Shown: positions 30,746 to 41,939 of the stretch, in pieces
Layout: each line of letters begins with the position of its first letter
Position numbering within the stretch: the stretch's first letter is position 1
Assembly (NCBI GenBank): GCA_917880885.1
Contig: OU862928.1
Span: forward strand, 41,714,962-41,778,961
From: Limnephilus marmoratus
Lineage: Eukaryota > Arthropoda > Insecta > Trichoptera > Limnephilidae
Reading direction: 5' to 3'
DNA length: 64,000 bases
The notes under the pieces: model-generated
Databases searched by the model: none
Seen by the model: the letters and a program-made list of their open reading frames with translations, nothing else
What the model was told of the DNA's origin: nothing
Translations under genes and position numbers: made by a program

Positions 30746-31300
30746 TATCGTGGTGGAACTATATTTATTTGTTTATTAATTTTATTTTTTTATTTTTGCA
30801 GAAACCAACAGTACACAAATACATAGAAAAAAATAGTTACAAAGTTATAAAAGTCAGTATAATATAATTGGCCCTAATGGTCAGTATAATACATTTTGTT
30901 CATATATCCTATTGGTGTATGGGGGACCAATCGGATCGCCGTGAGACTGCAGATCGGTGTCCTTGTTCGTACATGTCGCTGTTATATTTGTATATATTAT
31001 ACATGTGTGATACATTATATATTTAACCTAAATTAAATTAGTTATTATTATGGAAGAAGAAAGATGTGTGAGTGTTTGTGTGGGTATATGAGAGAGGGTG
31101 AGGGTGTGTGTGTGTGTGTTATGTGTGCGAATTCAGTGTGCTAGAAAAGTTTTTCATAAATATAAATATATTGTAATTGTGTTGTGTGCTTTTTCGAAGA
31201 GATACAGTGGTAAGTGATTGGTCATCATTTTTATATTTTTTTGTTTATTTTTAAGATTTCTAAGGCGCACAAATTAAAATATGTAATAATATTACAATTT
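30746..31300 (-). repeat. LINE 3' UTR-like and simple repeats
   Basis: TTTATTTTTTTATTTTTGCA followed by AATTGGCCCTAATGGTCAGT looks like a minus-sense LINE 3' end. A GT-rich patch (GTGAGGGTGTGTGTGTGTGT) follows at about 31095. No protein motif. Confidence 0.4.
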
Positions 31301-31455
31301 TCGTTATTTGTTTTGCAGATCCGGTAGATGTGATGACATCTACCGGATCTGCCGAATCTGCCCTGATGATGGACACTGCAACGATGTCCGAAACGTTGGC
31401 TAAAGAAGGAGGTAGCGCAACACGGCACAACACCCCAAAAACAAATAACGAAAAT
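31301..31455 (+). repeat. Short dispersed repeat E, best copy
   Basis: Ends are inverted: TTCGTTATTTGTTTT at the left and AAAACAAATAACGAA at the right. Inside is a perfect palindrome of 17-bp arms with a 4-nt loop (31315-31331 and 31336-31352). CTGATGA (31363-31369), GGACA (31371-31375), TGTCC (31385-31389) and GAAAC (31390-31394) follow. The last four resemble the hammerhead core with one extra base. Four copies lie in the window. Confidence 0.7.
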
Positions 31456-32099
31456 GCTTTTGGCCGTGAAAATCTTAAAACTTATCTAATATTACAATGT
31501 TTAATTTTAGTTTTTTCTTTATTATCTACTGTACTGCGGTTTGTACCGGAGACTTTTAAACCCATAGATGAAGCTCTAACCTCTATCCGAACTTGGCTAA
31601 ATGTGGTCAATAAATATAAACTGCTCCCCTTTCTTCTGTTCTAACAATGGTCCAAAATTCATTGCTTCACATTAATATCCCAATAAACACGGCCGTAAAT
31701 CACCCCGAGCCAAACCTTCCCTGGGAAGATGACTGCATAATTATTTTTTTTTTGAAATATGGCGTTAATAAAATGAAAGAAGGAATAATTTGAAAGTTCG
31801 GAGTATTTTTATTTCATTTATGTTCACAAATTGGGAGGCGGGAGAGGCAAGCTACGTTTGGTGACTTCGAATTGGTACCATGTTTCATAGGGTGAAATGC
31901 GTACTGACCATAGATATCCAAATTTAATAGACCAGAAGATACAGATGATGGGTTAAACCAACCTATGGAGAGTGAAGAGGGGAAAGATGACTGTGATTCG
32001 TTAAAAAATCAATCTGACAGTATATAGGCATCTCGCATTATAATATCACCATTTAGTTCTTAAAAGCAAAATCTGCTTTTGAATGAATAAACCTTTTTA
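31456..32099. repeat. Mostly unassigned; type B scrap at 31831-31911
   Basis: 31831-31911 carries GGGAGGCGGGAGAGG, CTACGTTTGGTGACTT and CATAGGGTGAAATG, pieces of the 5' half of type B. The rest shows nothing I can support. Confidence 0.45.
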
Positions 32100-32570
32100 C
32101 ATGGGAGCGCGAATTGCCCGCCACGTTATTATCATATTTGCGTAGTCGAAATCGGCAAAGGAAAGTTCGCCCCTTTTCACAGGAATATTTTGTTGCCGTG
32201 TTTAGTTAAGACACTTTTACAAATGTTTCATAATTTACTTACCCCTGTAACCAGCGACGAGCTCACTGGAGAAACGCCCACATTCGCTACGTTCACATAT
32301 ATTAGGGTATCATGTATAGCACAAGCTCTCACTTTTGTTCGTAAAATGTGCGATGTGACGTCATCATTCTTGGTCAGGACAAGAATGATGACGTCACATT
32401 TTTTAGATTCAATCGACGCTCTCGTAAGCCGAGCTGGTTCCATGGAACCGGTGAAATAGGAGGGGGAAATAATACGCTTTTATCAGTTAGGGCAGGTCCA
32501 GATATATTCAAATGTCCATGGCACTGACATAATGCGTTCACCGTTTGTGTCATTTTCAACTGTTGTTATT
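32100..32570. repeat. Repeat with perfect TGACGTCA-bearing palindrome
   Basis: TGTGACGTCATCATTCTTG (32352-32370) and its complement (32379-32397) face each other across 8 nt. 32400-32515 (GGTTCCATGGAACCGG, GGGCAGGTCCAGATATATTC) matches the reverse complement of 63740-63900. Likely a MITE family with this sequence at one end. Confidence 0.6.
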
Positions 32571-33425
32571 AAAGAGCGAGTTTACAAGCTACTAGCCGAC
32601 ATGTTTAAAAGCGGGTGAATCGGCGAGTGACATTGTCATGATGATACACAATACTGTCTATTCGCTTAGTAGCTAGAGTAGCAGCTAAAATACGCGCGAA
32701 CCAATTCGGTAGACATTTTGTTAAAAACTTGAGGTCGCCGCTAGCGCCACACGCTAGCCAATTGCGAGAATAAAGGCTCCCGCGCGAACTAATTCTGACA
32801 ATTACGAAATCTGCTGTTGGTAGCCGCCATCTTGAGCGTGTAGCGAGTAAAGTTGACCACCTTTCAACTTTTTTCGTAGATTGTCCACAATCTGCTAGTA
32901 AGATAGTAATACGATTACATTGAGCGAGTTTACTAACGGATAGTGATTTTCACATTCAGGGTGTTAAGGGACGTACTTACTTACTTTAACCAGAGATTCC
33001 TGACATTATTTGGAGTAAAAAATGTAAATGAAATTTTGGTCTCCGGTGACTTTTTTTGACGACTTTTTTTTTTCAAAAAATATTTTTTCAAAATCGAACA
33101 AATTTTTTTTTCTTTTGGATGTCGTCACTGGTCACTTAGCCGGGTGTCCGACGAACCCCTTACCCCGCCTCCAGCTGTTCAACAACTACCATTTTTTTAT
33201 GTTTTTGTAGAAAAAAAAAACATCAAAAATGTCACCGGAGGCCAAAATTTCATTTACATTTTTTACTCCAAATAATGTCAGGAATCACTGGTTGAAGTAA
33301 GTAAGTACGTCCCTTAACACCCTGTATGTGAAAATCACTATCCGTTAGTAAACTCGCTCATTGTAATCGTATTACTATCTAACTAGCAGATTGTGGACAA
33401 TCTACGAAAAAAGTTGAAAGGTCGT
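32571..33425. mobile_element. Foldback element, arms about 190 bp
   Basis: 32860-33050 and 33231-33421 are inverted copies around a single centre (33140.5), with only scattered mismatches. Within the arms lie CAGGGTGTTAAGGGACGTAC and its complement. The left extension 32571-32859 is family F, also at 14730-14990. The loop is T- and A-tract rich and matches the element at 5228-6247. Non-coding. Confidence 0.78.
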
Positions 33426-33429
33426 CTAA

Positions 33430-33990
33430 CCTGCTAAATAATAAAATAGATAGTCCTGAATTGCTATCCACTATTGGTTTAAATGTCCCAATGAGGCGTA
33501 CCAGGCACACTTCTCTTTTTCATATAGAATCCAATAACACTAATGCAGCGAGTAACTCACCAATTACTCGCGCAATCATAACTTATACCCACTATGAAAA
33601 ATTACTACACTTAGACATTTTTCATGATTCCTTGCAAACATACAAAACTAATTTATTAAATTTCTTGGCGTGATATAATTGTTTTAAAATTACTTACACT
33701 TAACTTTTTATTAAACTTTAATCAGTCAATTACAATTAGTGAGCATATAATTCTTGATTTTAAAATGTCTCCTTATCTCCCCTCCCCCTTTTTTCTTCCT
33801 GTTTATTATTATTACTCATTCATTCAATAATTAAGTTACTAGACCGGTTCATATCTCATGCGAAATTACCAAATGACATTCTATGGACCTACGTAATAGG
33901 TACATAACCTTGTAATAATTTAATTTAACATACCTTATAATCTGTATTATAATGTACTGTGTATGTCTTAATAAACAAATAAATAAATAA
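33430..33990 (+). pseudogene. LINE RT C-terminal end and 3' UTR
   Basis: RRTRHTSLFHIESNNTNAAS to LLHLDIFHDSLQTYKTNLLN with stop 33671-33673 resembles the ends at 18749-19003 and 175-1250. The 3' UTR runs to AATAAACAAATAAATAAATA near 33990. Confidence 0.75.
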
Positions 33991-34139
33991 ATAATAAAAT
34001 ATGCAGGGTACTGCTTGCTAGCAACATTAATTATATAATCATGTACCTACTGAATTTACATTTTCTTGTCTCCGTGTGTATTCCTGTATTATGTAGATAT
34101 GCAATCTTTTTATGGAAATTTATCAAATAATAAAAACAA

Positions 34140-34375
34140 CATGTAAATATTTAATATAACAACAATACGTATATGCATGTATGTTATATATTTGCATATA
34201 TTTGTACATACATACATATCTTTGCTGATACATATCTTTTTAATAAATATAATGTGTTATTTACCCGCCTCAGAACAGACTCTGTCTAGTGAGGTGGGTC
34301 AAAGAAAACTATGTACATAAATGAAAATAAAATAAACGCCCGGGTTGCCGGCACTGAAATTGATTGAATTGTACT
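34140..34375 (+). repeat. LINE 3' UTR repeat, second copy
   Basis: Same blocks as 16290-16500, ending CGCCCGGGTTGCCGGCACTG and then TTGATTGAATTG. Confidence 0.65.
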
Positions 34376-35099
34376 TGATTTTGAATTTTGACCAATTTCA
34401 CCCAAAAGTGAGATAATATTGATCTTACTTCAGGCACACAGACATGCCTACAATGTACATCTATCGATTCATCTAAATTCAATGTCTTGAACTATATCTA
34501 TGAACGTGAAATGACGCTGAAACAGATATAAATATCTAGATTTTTATGACTTCACCATAAAAAAATTCTAACTCTCTCAAAACCCATAAATTATTTTTTA
34601 ATAAGAGTAAAATCTAGCTCTATTAGACTATTCTTTTACCAAAAACATGTTTATTGGCTCCATATAGAGAAAAAAACATTTAGAAATTGTTTTTTTCCCT
34701 TCTTCAAGTCTGTTTCTTAGCCCTTCTTTACATATTTTCACCCTTAGAATTCACGCTGACCCTGTGGAATTCCCCAAGGGTTGGTCGGTCGGCTGAGGGC
34801 CGAAGAATTGTAATAAAAGGGGTAAGGGATGCCTTCCTATAACTTTAGCACTAATTCAGCATCCCTTGTTTTATATCCTCGTCCATCCGGAAACAAAAAG
34901 GCTTCCTTTGCATTTGCACAAAAGTGAAAAAAACATTTCAATTTTTAGAAAAAAACTTCTAGCTTATTACTTTTCTAAAGTATTTTTTCCCTTCGTGTGT
35001 ATAATGTGTATATTTATACATGTATGTACCTTCAATCGACCACCAATGTAAATGTGCCTGGTATGGTGGTTGAAAAATCGACAAATTATGTAATCATCA
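34376..35099. other. Unassigned
   Basis: No motif found; the end grades into the Helitron-like remnant. Confidence 0.4.
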
Positions 35100-35193
35100 A
35101 ACAGTGCGGACTGCGGACACAAATACATCAGAACGTTTTCCGACATTTGAGCAGGCCACACTTAGGTATCCGTGTGAGAAACATGAGTTTTAC
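35100..35193 (-). pseudogene. Helitron-like helicase C-terminal remnant
   Basis: Minus strand reads CFSHGYLSVACSNVGK, then in another frame NVLMYLCPQSA. The motif CFSHGQLYVACSRV is the conserved helicase end of Helitrons. A better copy is at 52225-52315. The flank towards the Penelope-like element is the same in both copies. Confidence 0.6.
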
Positions 35194-35571
35194 AAATTTA
35201 CCCACTATTAATTGTTTTTGTGTTTAATTCGTAGAACTCCATTTAAATTTTTAGAAATTTAATTAAAATTAAATTCGATAATGTTATTATCGAGTTCTGC
35301 AAGTTTTTTGGTTAGTGTTTTAGTTACAGCTGTTTCGACTTGTAAGGTCATTTTCAAACTGTGGTGAAGCCTCGTACGGACGACTTATTTATAAGATTTT
35401 AAATGTCAATTTTTAAAGGTGTCTAAGTTGATTTATTACCGGTTAAACCAATTTGTAGAGACACTAATTGAGAGAGTGCTAATGTGGGATTCGGAGTATT
35501 TCCCTTTGGTTTGCCTTGCACTAAGTGTAAGGGTTTTCTTAATTGATTTAGAATGACGTTATTGCTATGAC

Positions 35572-36264
35572 TCATTTAAGTGCATTATATTTCTTAGGTT
35601 TGGTAAACATATTAAGTAGTGGGGAATAAATAATTTTCCTTACTTTATTAATTAGCGTTATGTTGGGGTCATTCGTTCGTTTATTGATTTCTAATTGTTC
35701 AAGCAAATTTAATCTAAGACCCTTTCGTTCAATATGTAATGGTTTTGGCTGGTTATTTTTAAGTGGAACGTGATTATTCACTAAGAGATGTTCGGCGAAT
35801 TTTGAAGAGGTGTTTTTATTTTTATAACAATTTATATGTTCTTTGAATCTAGTTGAGAATGCCCTACCTGTTTGTCCGATGTACGTAGCGTTACAGTCGG
35901 CGTTGTCACATTTTAATTCATATATGCCACCGTTATTGAGTTTAGGATTTCTACTTTTTGAGTTTTTAAGGCTTGTTCCCATATTATTATTGGTTCTAAA
36001 AGCTATATTTAAACCACATTTTTTAATTTCTTTTGCAATTTTTAAAGATATTGGGCCGAGGAATTCGAGACATGCAAATTTTTCTATTTTTTTGTTATGT
36101 ACCGGATATATTAAATTAATTTTATTTTTGTATTTCTTGTTTTTTATTATTTTCTCAATGTTTTTTGCCTCATAGCCGTTATTAATCGCGATTATTTTAA
36201 TAGTTTCCTTTTCTTTTACGTATGCTTTATTATCTAAAGGAATGTTAATGAGTCGATGTACCAT
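35572..36264 (-). pseudogene. Penelope-like GIY-YIG module, left copy
   Basis: 230 codons open. KCDNADCNATYIGQTGRAF follows GGIYE: together the GIY and YIG motifs of the nuclease that ends Penelope proteins. The upstream DNA (36265-36405) still encodes the RT C-terminus (RKPTFTDTTINANSN region) before the inversion joint. Separated from its own RT, it could at most give a partial protein. Confidence 0.88.
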
Positions 36265-36428
36265 TGAATGGTAAGCTGATAATTTGTGGGACCAAGGATG
36301 ATTTGAATTTGCATTTATCGTAGTATCTGTAAACGTTGGTTTTCTAAATATTTCGAAGGTATGTTTATTATTACTTCTAGCAATTGTCAGATCTAAAAAA
36401 TTTATTTAATTTACACTAACCAAAAAAC

Positions 36429-37101
36429 TTGCAGAACTCGATAATAACATTATCGAATTTAATTTTAATTAAATTTCTAAAAATTAAAATGGAGTTCTAC
36501 GAATTAAACACAAAAACAATTAATAAATTAAAGGTGGCTGATATAGCTACCCTTGTGATTTTATACAGACGACTTAAACTCAAACATCGGAAAATAGTTC
36601 AAAATCTGTGGTTTAACCAAAAGTGTTTGAAGTGTAATGTGATTCCAAAGTACGTGCAGATCTCCACCAAAAGTACATCTACGGCAGCCATGGCCACTGT
36701 GGTGAGAGCACAGAGGATATGGCTGAAGGAAGAAACAAAGGAGTGCTGCCGGAAACGGGACACATTACTTCACTACATAAAGGTCATCCACTCAGAATTA
36801 ACTTTTAAACTTCATGCATGGGAATTTGATGCCCTTGATTTTGATACCCGTGAACATATTAACGTAATCATATTTGAAAAATTTAAAACGCAACAAAATA
36901 AACTCAAAAGATTAATTGATACCAAAAATAAAACTACGAAAATAACCGAGATTCCTACCAATGAAAATATTCAATTTTATAAGAAAACTGTAAATCTATC
37001 GACCACAACATTTGAAACGGAAGAGAATAATTTGTTAGATAAAGGCTTTAAATATAAAATCCCTAACGAATTATCATGCAAACAAATAGAATCATTAGCT
37101 A
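36429..37101 (+). pseudogene. Penelope-like N-terminal part, left copy
   Basis: Same as the N-terminus of the minus reading from 39007, with one residue different (KSTST here, KRTST there). It is cut at the joint near 37101, after which the frame runs 23 codons into antisense DNA. The second Met (MEFYELNTKTINK) is the likelier true start. Confidence 0.85.
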
Positions 37102-39007
37102 TTTCCTTTTCTTTTACGTATGCTTTATTATCTAAAGGAATGTTAATGAGTCGATGTACCATTGAATGGTAAGCTGATAATTTGTGGGACCAAGGATGAT
37201 TTGAATTTGCATTTATCGTAGTATCTGTAAACGTTGGTTTTCTAAATATTTCGAAGGTATGTTTATTATTACTTCTACCAATTGTCAGATCTAAAAAAAT
37301 TATTTTACCTTCGATCTCATGTTCAACTGTGAAGCAGATTTTATTATTAATGGTGTTGGCCCAGTTAGTAAAGATATCTAACTGTCGGTTGGTGCCGTTC
37401 CAACAAATAAAGATGTCGTCTACATATCTGACATAATATATTATGTGTTTTGCTAAGGGAGATTTAAGCATTATATTTTCAATGTAATCCATAAATATCT
37501 CTGCGAGAAGTGGACTTAATGGTGACCCCATGGGGAGGCCATCATTTTGTTCATAGAATGTATCATTAAAAAGGAAATAATTTGTTTTTACGCAAATTTT
37601 TATGAGCTGGAATAACTCTTTTCTTATTACCGGGTTGATGTTACATTTTTCAAAGATATTTTCAATTATTTTAAGGCATTCTTCAATGGGAATATTGCTA
37701 AATAAGGATTTTACGTCTAAAGAAAGGAATTGACAGTTATGCGGAAGATCAAAATTTTTAATTTTATTAACAAGTTCTATCGAGTTTTTTACGCTGTATC
37801 GTGGTGAAAAATTAGTATATTTTTTGAAGATGAAGTTAAGTCTTTTCGCTAAGTTTGTTGTAGGAGCATTAATAAAGGATACAACGGGTCTTACGGGAAT
37901 ATTAACTTTGTGAATTTTAGGGTGGCCATACAAAGCTGAGGCTCTTGGGTTCATAACCCTGACATTTTTCTTGGACCATTCGGTGGGAAATATGGCGTTA
38001 CAACTGTTTATAAGGATGTTGACATTATTGACAATTTTATTGGTTGGGTCTTTAGTTAGAATTTTAAAATCTTCTGGTAACAAGAAGTCTTCCACCTTAC
38101 TGATATAATCTATTCTATCAAGAATTACTATAGAATTACCTTTATCGGCTTTGGTTATAGTTAGATTAATATCTTTAATTTTATTTTTAATTTCATTTAA
38201 TGTTTGGTTTTCTTTACTGATAAAATATTTATTTTTATTTTTTATCGATTTTAACGTTTTTTCTAAAATAACTGCCGTAACGTGTTTTGTTAAGTTGTTA
38301 TTTTCCACTTTGCGCAGAGACATTTCTGTATCAATAGCTAATGATTCTATTTGTTTGCATGATAATTCGTTAGGGATTTTATATTTAAAGCCTTTATCTA
38401 ACAAATTATTCTCTTCCGTTTCAAATGTTGTGGTCGATAGATTTACAGTTTTCTTATAAAATTGAATATTTTCATTGGTAGGAATCTCGGTTATTTTCGT
38501 AGTTTTATTTTTGGTATCAATTAATCTTTTGAGTTTATTTTGTTGCGTTTTAAATTTTTCAAATATGATTACGTTAATATGTTCACGGGTATCAAAATCA
38601 AGGGCATCAAATTCCCATGCATGAAGTTTAAAAGTTAATTCTGAGTGGATGACCTTTATGTAGTGAAGTAATGTGTCCCGTTTCCGGCAGCACTCCTTTG
38701 TTTCTTCCTTCAGCCATATCCTCTGTGCTCTCACCACAGTGGCCATGGCTGCCGTAGATGTACGTTTGGTGGAGATCTGCACGTACTTTGGAATCACATT
38801 ACACTTCAAACACTTTTGGTTAAACCACAGATTTTGAACTATTTTCCGATGTTTGAGTTTAAGTCGTCTGTATAAAATCACAAGGGTAGCTATATCAGCC
38901 ACCTTTAATTTATTAATTGTTTTTGTGTTTAATTCGTAGAACTCCATTTTAATTTTTAGAAATTTAATTAAAATTAAATTCGATAATGTTATTATCGAGT
39001 TCTGCAA
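37100..39007 (-). CDS. Penelope-like reverse transcriptase (N-terminus plus RT)
   Basis: About 636 element codons open. RT motifs are ADKGNSIVILDR, ASALYGHPKIHK, RPVVSFINAPTTNLAKRLN, SLDVKSLFSNIP, GLPMGSPLSPLLAEIFMDY and the catalytic YVDD (37415-37426), then EGKIIFLDLTIGRS. After KAYVKEKE the frame crosses the joint at 37101 and adds about 40 antisense-derived residues to a stop at 36977. In family members this enzyme primes reverse transcription at a target nick, helped by the GIY-YIG nuclease. The RT looks intact but lacks its own nuclease. Confidence 0.88.
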
Positions 39008-39171
39008 GTTTTTTGGTTAGTGTAAATTAAATAAATTTTTTAGATCTGACAATTGCTAGAAGTAATAATAAACATACCTTCGAAATATTTAGAAAACCAA
39101 CGTTTACAGATACTACGATAAATGCAAATTCAAATCATCCTTGGTCCCACAAATTATCAGCTTACCATTCA

Positions 39172-39864
39172 ATGGTACATCGACTCATTAACATTCCTTT
39201 AGATAATAAAGCATACGTAAAAGAAAAGGAAACTATTAAAATAATCGCGATTAATAACGGCTATGAGGCAAAAAACATTGAGAAAATAATAAAAAACAAG
39301 AAATACAAAAATAAAATTAATTTAATATATCCGGTACATAACAAAAAAATAGAAAAATTTGCATGTCTCGAATTCCTCGGCCCAATATCTTTAAAAATTG
39401 CAAAAGAAATTAAAAAATGTGGTTTAAATATAGCTTTTAGAACCAATAATAATATGGGAACAAGCCTTAAAAACTCAAAAAGTAGAAATCCTAAACTCAA
39501 TAACGGTGGCATATATGAATTAAAATGTGACAACGCCGACTGTAACGCTACGTACATCGGACAAACAGGTAGGGCATTCTCAACTAGATTCAAAGAACAT
39601 ATAAATTGTTATAAAAATAAAAACACCTCTTCAAAATTCGCCGAACATCTCTTAGTGAATAATCACGTTCCACTTAAAAATAACCAGCCAAAACCATTAC
39701 ATATTGAACGAAAGGGTCTTAGATTAAATTTGCTTGAACAATTAGAAATCAATAAACGAACGAATGACCCCAACATAACGCTAATTAATAAAGTAAGGAA
39801 AATTATTTATTCCCCACTACTTAATATGTTTACCAAACCTAAGAAATATAATGCACTTAAATGA
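39172..39864 (+). pseudogene. Penelope-like GIY-YIG module, right copy
   Basis: Mirror copy of 35572-36264 with the same 230-codon frame. GGIYE begins near 39508 and TYIGQTG near 39550. The 3' UTR follows to about 40185 and includes a GACC...AGTCGAAAC motif (40087-40104). Confidence 0.88.
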
Positions 39865-40198
39865 GTCATAGCAATAACGTCATTCTAAATCAATTAAGAA
39901 AACCCTTACACTTAGTGCAAGGCAAACCAAAGGGAAATACTCCGAATCCCACATTAGCACTCTCTCAATTAGTGTCTCTACAAATTGGTTTAACCGGTAA
40001 TAAATCAACTTAGACACCTTTAAAAATTGACATTTAAAATCTTATAAATAAGTCGTCCGTACGAGGCTTCACCACAGTTTGAAAATGACCTTACAAGTCG
40101 AAACAGCTGTAACTAAAACACTAACCAAAAAACTTGCAGAACTCGATAATAACATTATCGAATTTAATTTTAATTAAATTTCTAAAAATTTACCCACT

Positions 40199-40480
40199 GC
40201 TACTCACTACCGTTACAATGTTTCCTTTACAATCCCTCTCTCTGCTCCTGCCTTGTCCCCCACCTTTCTGTCATCCGTCCCCTGCGTGTCCTTTCCCAAG
40301 CTTCCCCGTTTCAGCTCCCGTTCTCCTATCGCGTTCTCTTTCCACCTTCGTCCATTTTCATAACGCTAGAGCTCATTATTATACGTAAAAACCTTCGCGG
40401 GCATGTACACGACAAATCACTAAAGTTTCATCGCAATCGGTTGAATAGTTTAGGAACGCATTAGATAAAAAAAAAAGAAA
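40199..40480 (+). repeat. Continuation of the repeat that hosts the Penelope-like element
   Basis: GCTACTCACTACCGTTACAA, CTGCGTGTCCTTTCCCAAGC, TCATAACGCTAGAGCTCA and ACCTTCGCGGGCATGTACAC match 52318-52600 without interruption. There the joint to the left flank is unbroken, so 52.3 kb is a related empty site. Confidence 0.75.
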
Positions 40481-40489
40481 CATGAGTTC

Positions 40490-40629
40490 CCCTCCCCACT
40501 CCCGCATTCCATACATTCAGTCCCGGTACATTCAGTTTTCAAAAAATTCGCGTGCCACCTATTGCAATTGTTTTATACAAATTTCATAATGCATTGGATG
40601 AACGGTTTAGCAACGCATTTTAATGACGC
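40490..40629 (+). repeat. C-rich repeat H, fragment
   Basis: CGCATTCCATACATTCAGTC, a variant of the CTCGCGTGCCACCTATTGCA core and TTCATAATGCATTGGATG. Truncated on both sides. Confidence 0.55.
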
Positions 40630-40945
40630 CAGAGCTCCAGCGGTAAGGCTCTTGATTCGTATTCCGAAGGAATCGAATTCCGGCGTGGCAAATAAATTTT
40701 ATTTGATTAATTTGTGTTATTTCACAATTCGTTCATTTAAAAAAATATATAGTATATTTGCGGCACGTTCCTGAGTGGAATATACTCTCAGTATCGACCT
40801 GGTGTAAGACCAACATACAGAATTGAAACGTTGCTTCAAATGGCATTAGCCATGTTTGGTGACCAGATCTGAATAGCCAGGTATTTCCCCACCTTCCTCT
40901 TCCCTATCTTTTTCCCATCCCCACTACTGAGCTATCTGACCAGGC
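40630..40945 (+). repeat. tRNA-derived SINE, uninterrupted copy
   Basis: The head has GCGGTAAGGCTCTTGATTCG and a B-box-like AATCGAATTCCGG (40671-40683). An AT linker follows, then the body GCGGCACGTTCC...GGAATATACTCTCAGTATCG, GGTGTAAGACCA and GTTTGGTGACCAGATCTGAA to CCATCCCCACTACTG. It lacks the family's 3' end present at 22200-22260. Confidence 0.68.
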
Positions 40946-41939
40946 GAACTTCTTACCGCCTCAGAATCAATAACTGTTGTGTTAACTTATTGGCTGAATT
41001 AAATTCCGTTTTTTATTACTTATCTTAAAAATTACACAATGAAGCAATTATCGATGTACAACTGACCGTGTTTTGTTTTTTTCAATATATTTGTGTGAAT
41101 TTCTTACTTTTCCACTTGAGGGAATTGCGTTTCATTTTCTTTAAACGTGTGAGGGAGATTTATTATAATAATCGTATTTTTCCTTTAGCGGGGTGCAGAC
41201 ATACGTTTACCGTTTGTCTCATTTTCGACCATTAAAATTTAGTGTGTAAGAAAGAGGGGCAGCATTAAATGTTTAAGAACAAAAAGCAAAACAATCAGCG
41301 CATTGACATTTGACGCTTTGACGTTGAATTTTTGGTATTTACTCACAATTCAATATAAAATTTATCACAATATTGCTGCAGCTCTTTCAAAATATGAAAA
41401 TTCATTCCATACCAAATTTACGAGGAAAAGAATTTTCTTAATAATTATTTTTTTGTGAGTTTTTTTCTGCTATTCGGGGCGGAGACAAATCCAACAAATC
41501 AAAGATCACTAAAATCGGTGCAGCCGTTCTTGCACTGATGCACTTCTCAATGCACTGATGTTGTCATATGAAATAAAAATAACGAAAAAATAAAACTCAT
41601 CTAAGAGTTAAATGAACATTTCCTCTCTTTAAAAGAGTCTTCTTCCCTAAATGGAAAAATCCCGAAAATAAAAGCATGAATTACGCAATTTTATGAATAC
41701 CACTTCCAACAGGACGCAATGAAATTTGACTTAGTTAAAAGAGATAGCCGAAATGCCGGAATTCTGCGTAAATTTAAAATATACCAACTTTAACTGAATC
41801 AAACGGCCGCACAGTGGTGTGGTATTGGCTGAATTTAATTCAAAAGGAATTTATTATTTGCGATTTATAAAGGTTTTTATGAACAGTATTTTTTACGTTA
41901 TTGAAAAAAACAACAACTTTGTGAATCGAAATCTACATA
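40946..41939. other. Unassigned AT-rich stretch
   Basis: About 1 kb without a recognised protein. TATTGGCTGAATT(A/T)AATTC occurs near 40993 and 41827, suggesting that it may be one repeat unit. A short match to 32530-32575 (ACCGTTTGT(C/G)TCATTTTC) is near 41208. Confidence 0.4.

Larger units (their letters stand above)
35207..40185 (-). mobile_element. Penelope-like retroelement, complex inverted insertion
   Basis: A 5-kb insertion flanked by AAATTTACCCACT (35194-35206 and 40186-40198). Positions x and 75436-x are inverted copies from about 35243 to 37101 and 38335 to 40193, so arms of about 1.86 kb surround 1.23 kb of single-copy RT core. From left: GIY-YIG end (minus), N-terminal part (plus), N-terminal part plus RT (minus), GIY-YIG end (plus). 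The left edge carries about 100 bp of an additional start in the minus sense. No single uninterrupted frame contains both RT and nuclease. Confidence 0.85.

Noticed and set aside
37102..37172. C-terminal 23 codons of the plus-strand Penelope-like frame
   Set aside because: Antisense of the RT end beyond an inversion joint, not a protein extension.
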